A DNA stretch of 64,000 nt from Citrobacter freundii (GTDB taxonomy: Bacteria > Pseudomonadota > Gammaproteobacteria > Enterobacterales > Enterobacteriaceae), in contig NZ_JAALBX010000006.1 of NCBI RefSeq assembly GCF_011077955.1, forward strand, positions 124,001-188,000, written 5' to 3'. The first letter of the stretch is position 1, and every line of letters starts with the position of its first letter. Below, piece by piece: positions 61,088 to 64,000 of the stretch. The translations under genes and the position numbers were made by a program. The notes beneath the pieces were generated by a model. That model was given only the letters and a program-made list of their open reading frames with translations, had not been told where the DNA came from and searched no databases.

Positions 61088-61109
61088 ATCACCCTCGCTG
61101 GAGGGTGAT
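61088..61109. terminator. Hairpin between rdgC and ppnP
   Basis: ATCACCCTC (61088-61096) pairs with GAGGGTGAT (61101-61109), loop GCTG. It lies between convergent stops; without a T run, intrinsic termination is uncertain. Confidence 0.6.
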
Positions 61110-61115
61110 CATTGA

Positions 61116-61469
<354 letters not shown>

Positions 61470-61513
61470 TTACAGGTATTTGAGGCAAGCCCAGCACACA
61501 TCACAGATTTGGA

Positions 61514-62191
61514 TTAAACCAGCAGCTCTGAGGCCAAATGGGCCACCAGGACGTTGGAAAGCAGTACCGGTACGTCCAGTTCCTGCTGTAAGAGATCGCG
61601 GTGTTTTTGGTGATAGCCAAGGCAGTCCAGCATCAGGACATCCACCCCTTGCTCAATAAGCATACTGCCGGCATCTAACAGATCCTGATCGGTGCCGGAA
61701 ATCGGATTCGCCAGTGCATACAGCGGTGGATTTTTAAGGACCGCCCATTTTTCTTCCTGAATAGGCAGCAGTTCAGGGACAGGAACAATCACACCAACCT
61801 GATGCCCATCAACAATAGAGGCCACCAGCGGCGGAATAATGCGCTGCGGCTCCAGCAAAATCGAATTGCGCGCCTGAAGTTTGGTAAAGCGAAAAGTGCT
61901 CATTAACAGGATCACGTCATAACCCTGGTTGTCGAGCATTTCAATGGCGTGTTGCAGAGCCTGTTCGGTTTTCTGGCGCGACACACTAATAATTTCGCGA
62001 TTGCTTAACAGCGTTAACATCGTCTCATGCCCAGGCTCTGGACCGTATTCCGCAAGCGCCTCTTCCCGGGTCAACGCGCCCATCAAACTAATGTGTTTTA
62101 TTTGATCTTCCGGGACCTGGCCTGCCAGTAAGGGCATGATTTCACTGATGGCTACCACGCCAATGGTGAGTATTGCTAATGTAGGGTTCAT
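61514..62191 (-). CDS. aroM: AroM protein
   Basis: 225 residues, as in E. coli AroM. It has the Asp/Glu racemase-like look of the AroM family (LAILTIGVVAISEIMPLL ... VLMLDCLGYHQKH). Function unknown; it lies downstream of aroL-yaiA and is part of the TyrR-controlled locus in E. coli. Here a terminator after yaiA and about 250 bp separate it from yaiA. Confidence 0.95.
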   Translation of the reverse strand: MNPTLAILTIGVVAISEIMPLLAGQVPEDQIKHISLMGALTREEALAEYGPEPGHETMLTLLSNREIISVSRQKTEQALQHAIEMLDNQGYDVILLMSTFRFTKLQARNSILLEPQRIIPPLVASIVDGHQVGVIVPVPELLPIQEEKWAVLKNPPLYALANPISGTDQDLLDAGSMLIEQGVDVLMLDCLGYHQKHRDLLQQELDVPVLLSNVLVAHLASELLV

Positions 62192-62412
62192 TATTGTTCC
62201 GCCTGTCTGTCACTTGCTCTTCGACTGCACTCTTTACGGCGCTAAGCATTTATTGGGGATAAATTAACCATAAATCCTGGCAGCTTCTTACAAAGTTGCC
62301 CGCGAAAATTACGCCTGTTGCAGCCCGGAATAAAGTAACTTTTTAATAGTAACGGGAATTTAGCTTTTGTTGCGATTTAAAATTCGGAATTTAGCCGGGG
62401 GAGAGACGAAAA

Positions 62413-62435
62413 CCGGGAGCCAGGCGGCTTCCCGG
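62413..62435 (-). terminator. Terminator after yaiA
   Basis: CCGGGAGCC (62413-62421) pairs with GGCTTCCCGG (62426-62435) with one bulged T; on the minus strand TTTT follows. It should end most aroL-yaiA transcripts before aroM. Confidence 0.75.
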
Positions 62436-62445
62436 GTGAAAAGTA

Positions 62446-62637
62446 TTATGATTTGTCGGGGTCTTCATAACGCCGTTTCGCATCCAGCGCTTCGGCTTCG
62501 GTATCGTGCTCGCTAATAAGCGCATCAGGTTTTGGATGATCCGCCCGCAGTTGATACCAGGTCACCGTCTGCCCTGGAGTGCCTTTTTCGATAGTGACAA
62601 TGCGTGCTTCACGCGGATACGGGGGTCTGGATGCCAT
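62446..62637 (-). CDS. yaiA: Small conserved protein YaiA
   Basis: 63 residues, as in E. coli YaiA, from [19 protein letters not shown], with [21 protein letters not shown] and a charged C-terminus (RYEDPDKS). No known function. Lies 46 bases after aroL and is probably cotranscribed with it. Confidence 0.93.
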   Translation of the reverse strand: MASRPPYPREARIVTIEKGTPGQTVTWYQLRADHPKPDALISEHDTEAEALDAKRRYEDPDKS

Positions 62638-62683
62638 AACACTTCCTTATCAATGGATTCGAAGTATTAAGTATAGACAACCC

Positions 62684-63208
62684 TTAGCTGGCGCGAGCTA
62701 AACGCAGCACTTCCTGAATGCGGGCAATAATTTGCTCGACTGGAAGGCTGGCGTCGATAACGTGGTGCGCCGCGGCCTGGTATAACGCTTCCCGCTGCGC
62801 GAGGACATCCTCAATCTCTTCCACCATCGGCTTGCCGGTAAGCGTGGGTCTTTGATCTTCCTGGGGCGAGGCGGACAGTCGCTGGGCTAAGGTTGCAGCC
62901 GGCACCTGCAAATAAATGACCGAGCCGTGATGGCGCATAAACAAGCGATTCGACTCGGCCAGTACCATGCCGCCGCCAGTCGCGATAACGGTAGACGGCG
63001 CGGTTACGGCCTGTAATGCCAGGCTTTCTCTGGCGCGAAAACCCTCCCATCCCTCTTTTTCCACAATATCAGCCACGGTTTCGCCGCTTTGCTCGACGAG
63101 CCAACGATCGGTATCGGTGAACTGAAATCCCAGAAATGCCGCTAAACCCTGACCCACAGTGGTTTTGCCACACCCGCGCGGCCCGACTAAAAATAGGGGT
63201 TGAGTCAT
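62684..63208 (-). CDS. aroL: Shikimate kinase II
   Basis: 174 residues, as in E. coli AroL. Walker [10 protein letters not shown] (residues 9-17), shikimate-binding DTDRW and ATGGGMVL, and the lid around RPTLTGKP. Phosphorylates shikimate in aromatic amino acid synthesis. In E. coli it is the TyrR/TrpR-controlled isoenzyme, and matching operator-like sites lie upstream here. Confidence 0.97.
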   Translation of the reverse strand: MTQPLFLVGPRGCGKTTVGQGLAAFLGFQFTDTDRWLVEQSGETVADIVEKEGWEGFRARESLALQAVTAPSTVIATGGGMVLAESNRLFMRHHGSVIYLQVPAATLAQRLSASPQEDQRPTLTGKPMVEEIEDVLAQREALYQAAAHHVIDASLPVEQIIARIQEVLRLARAS

Positions 63209-63273
63209 GTAAGGATCATCCTCAGCATATCCGCCATTGAGACGCTATTTTTCGCATTAAGATTCGCAATCAT

Positions 63274-63289
63274 ACCAGTAAACTAGTAC
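63274..63289. promoter_or_regulatory. TrpR-like operator of aroL
   Basis: ACCAGT-AA-ACTAGTAC matches the symmetric CTAGT core of trp operators, 66-81 bases upstream of the aroL ATG. Confidence 0.6.
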
Positions 63290-63299
63290 ATAAGATAGG

Positions 63300-63380
63300 T
63301 GTAAATTTATGATTACACTATTGAATTGTAGAGATTTCTACTGCCACTAAGCCTTGTGGGATAAGGCAACAACATGTAAA
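63300..63380. promoter_or_regulatory. TyrR box cluster upstream of aroL
   Basis: TGTAAA-N6-ATTACA (63300-63317) is a strong TyrR box (consensus TGTAAA-N6-TTTACA, one mismatch). Weaker boxes begin with TGTAGA at 63328 and TGTAAA at 63375. A strong box with weak neighbours is the usual TyrR hexamer arrangement. Confidence 0.7.
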
Positions 63381-63565
63381 GAATTTCTACCACTGAAATG
63401 TGCGCCCACCTTACTTGAAACTGCCTACTCATTACAACCCCTTATCGGCCAGGAACACGCGACTTTTTCATCCGCGCCCACGTTGCAAATTCAGCTCTTC
63501 TCACCCGCAAGGGAGGAAATCAGGTTTATAGTTATAACAGTCGCCTAATGACGGAGAGATGAATC

Positions 63566-64000
63566 ATGCAGTCCGAAGAGCAACGCCTGATCGACGGTCT
63601 TTTTAGTCGCCTGCAACAGGCTGAAAACCAAAGTGCGCCGCGCGATGCCAACGCCGAGGCGTGTATCGCCCGCCATCTCCAGCAGCAGCCGCAAGCGCCC
63701 TATTATATGGCGCAAACCATCCTGATTCAGGAGGCGGCCATTAAACAGCTCAATCAGCGCTTACAGACGCTGGAAAACGAACTGGCGCAACGCGAGCACG
63801 AGGCGTCGCAAAAACAGAGCAGCGGCGGCTTTCTCGCGGGCCTGTTCGGCGGTGGCGCGCCTGCGTCACATCCGCGCGACCAGCCGATCCCGGGTGCCGA
63901 CCACTACGCGCGCGCAACGCCTGGCCAGTATAATGCCCCACCGTCTCCCGTTCAGGGCTATGGCGCCTCGCGGGGTCAGGGCTTTTTGGGCGGTGCCTTG
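63566..64000 (+). CDS. DUF2076 family protein, N-terminal part (runs off the window)
   Basis: The open frame runs from ATG at 63566 to the last base, 145 residues without a stop. It begins MQSEEQRLIDGLFSRLQQAE, continues through ARHLQQQPQAPYYMAQTILI and a coiled-coil stretch (AAIKQLNQRLQTLENELAQRE), and enters a Gly/Pro/Ala-rich low-complexity part (GGFLAGLFGGGAP). This is the layout of DUF2076, small proteins of unknown function with a Gly-rich C-terminal half, possibly envelope-associated. GGAG precedes the ATG. Divergent from aroL, where E. coli has yaiI. Confidence 0.85.
   Translation, partial: MQSEEQRLIDGLFSRLQQAENQSAPRDANAEACIARHLQQQPQAPYYMAQTILIQEAAIKQLNQRLQTLENELAQREHEASQKQSSGGFLAGLFGGGAPASHPRDQPIPGADHYARATPGQYNAPPSPVQGYGASRGQGFLGGAL

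Larger units (their letters stand above)
63209..63565. promoter_or_regulatory. Divergent intergenic region aroL / DUF2076 gene
   Basis: 357 bp without a gene. The half near aroL holds the TrpR- and TyrR-like sites listed separately. The half near the DUF2076 gene shows no recognisable element beyond its ribosome site GGAG at 63553-63556. A 64-codon frame at 63354-63548 has no ribosome site or family likeness. Confidence 0.5.

Noticed and set aside
63354-63548. 64-codon frame upstream of the DUF2076 gene
   Set aside because: It overlaps the TyrR box region, has no ribosome site and no recognisable domain.

Overview
The window is chromosome from an enteric bacterium of the family Enterobacteriaceae. 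Gene order follows the Escherichia coli block yajR-yajQ-panE-yajL / thiI-xseB-ispA-dxs-yajO / thiL-nusB-ribH-ribD-nrdR-yajI-tsx / secF-secD-yajC-tgt-queA-acpH / malZ-proY-brnQ-phoR-phoB-sbcD-sbcC-mak-rdgC-ppnP-aroM-yaiA-aroL. Most products have the same length as their E. coli counterparts. The accessory genes (LapD/LapG-controlled adhesin, TsaA-type peroxiredoxin, DUF2339/DUF3999 pair, DUF2076 protein) fit an Enterobacter/Kosakonia-like genus better than Escherichia. The genus is an inference.

Layout: 1-2975 holds the end of yajR, then yajQ, panE and yajL. A block of about 19.8 kb (2976-22776) sits between the convergent ends of yajL and thiI. Its left part (2989-7546) is a Tat-exported molybdopterin oxidoreductase with its iron-sulfur and membrane-anchor subunits, divergent from an IclR-family regulator. 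Its right part (7803-22565) is a complete Lap-type surface adhesion system. It encodes an unrecognised 561-residue protein, the periplasmic protease LapG, the inside-out c-di-GMP receptor LapD, a 113-residue small protein, a 1503-residue adhesin, and the three type I secretion components (outer-membrane LapE, ABC exporter LapB, membrane fusion LapC).

The adhesin is the most unusual object in the window. It has a LapA-like retention module with a TAAG site where LapG would cut. About 409 residues of alternating Asp-Ala/Asp-Ser follow, then two copies of a ~300-residue domain I do not recognise, then a C-terminal export region with no visible RTX nonapeptides. The expected control, by analogy with Pseudomonas fluorescens, is this: when c-di-GMP is high, LapD holds LapG and the adhesin stays anchored in the outer membrane; when it is low, LapG cuts the retention module and the adhesin is released.

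22777-41216 is housekeeping: tRNA thiolation and thiamin synthesis, isoprenoid precursors, riboflavin, the NrdR repressor, nucleoside channel, Sec auxiliary complex and queuosine. Two departures stand out. pgpA is absent between thiL and yajO, and an M24-family protein lacking most metal ligands occupies the place of yajD. 41421-46942 carries acpH, the peroxiredoxin tsaA behind a good OxyR-like site, and the DUF3999/DUF2339 membrane pair. 47029-63208 returns to the conserved block, interrupted by a structured non-coding repeat between sbcC and mak (araJ is absent there). The window ends inside a DUF2076 gene divergent from aroL.

No rRNA, tRNA, insertion sequence, prophage or CRISPR array was seen.
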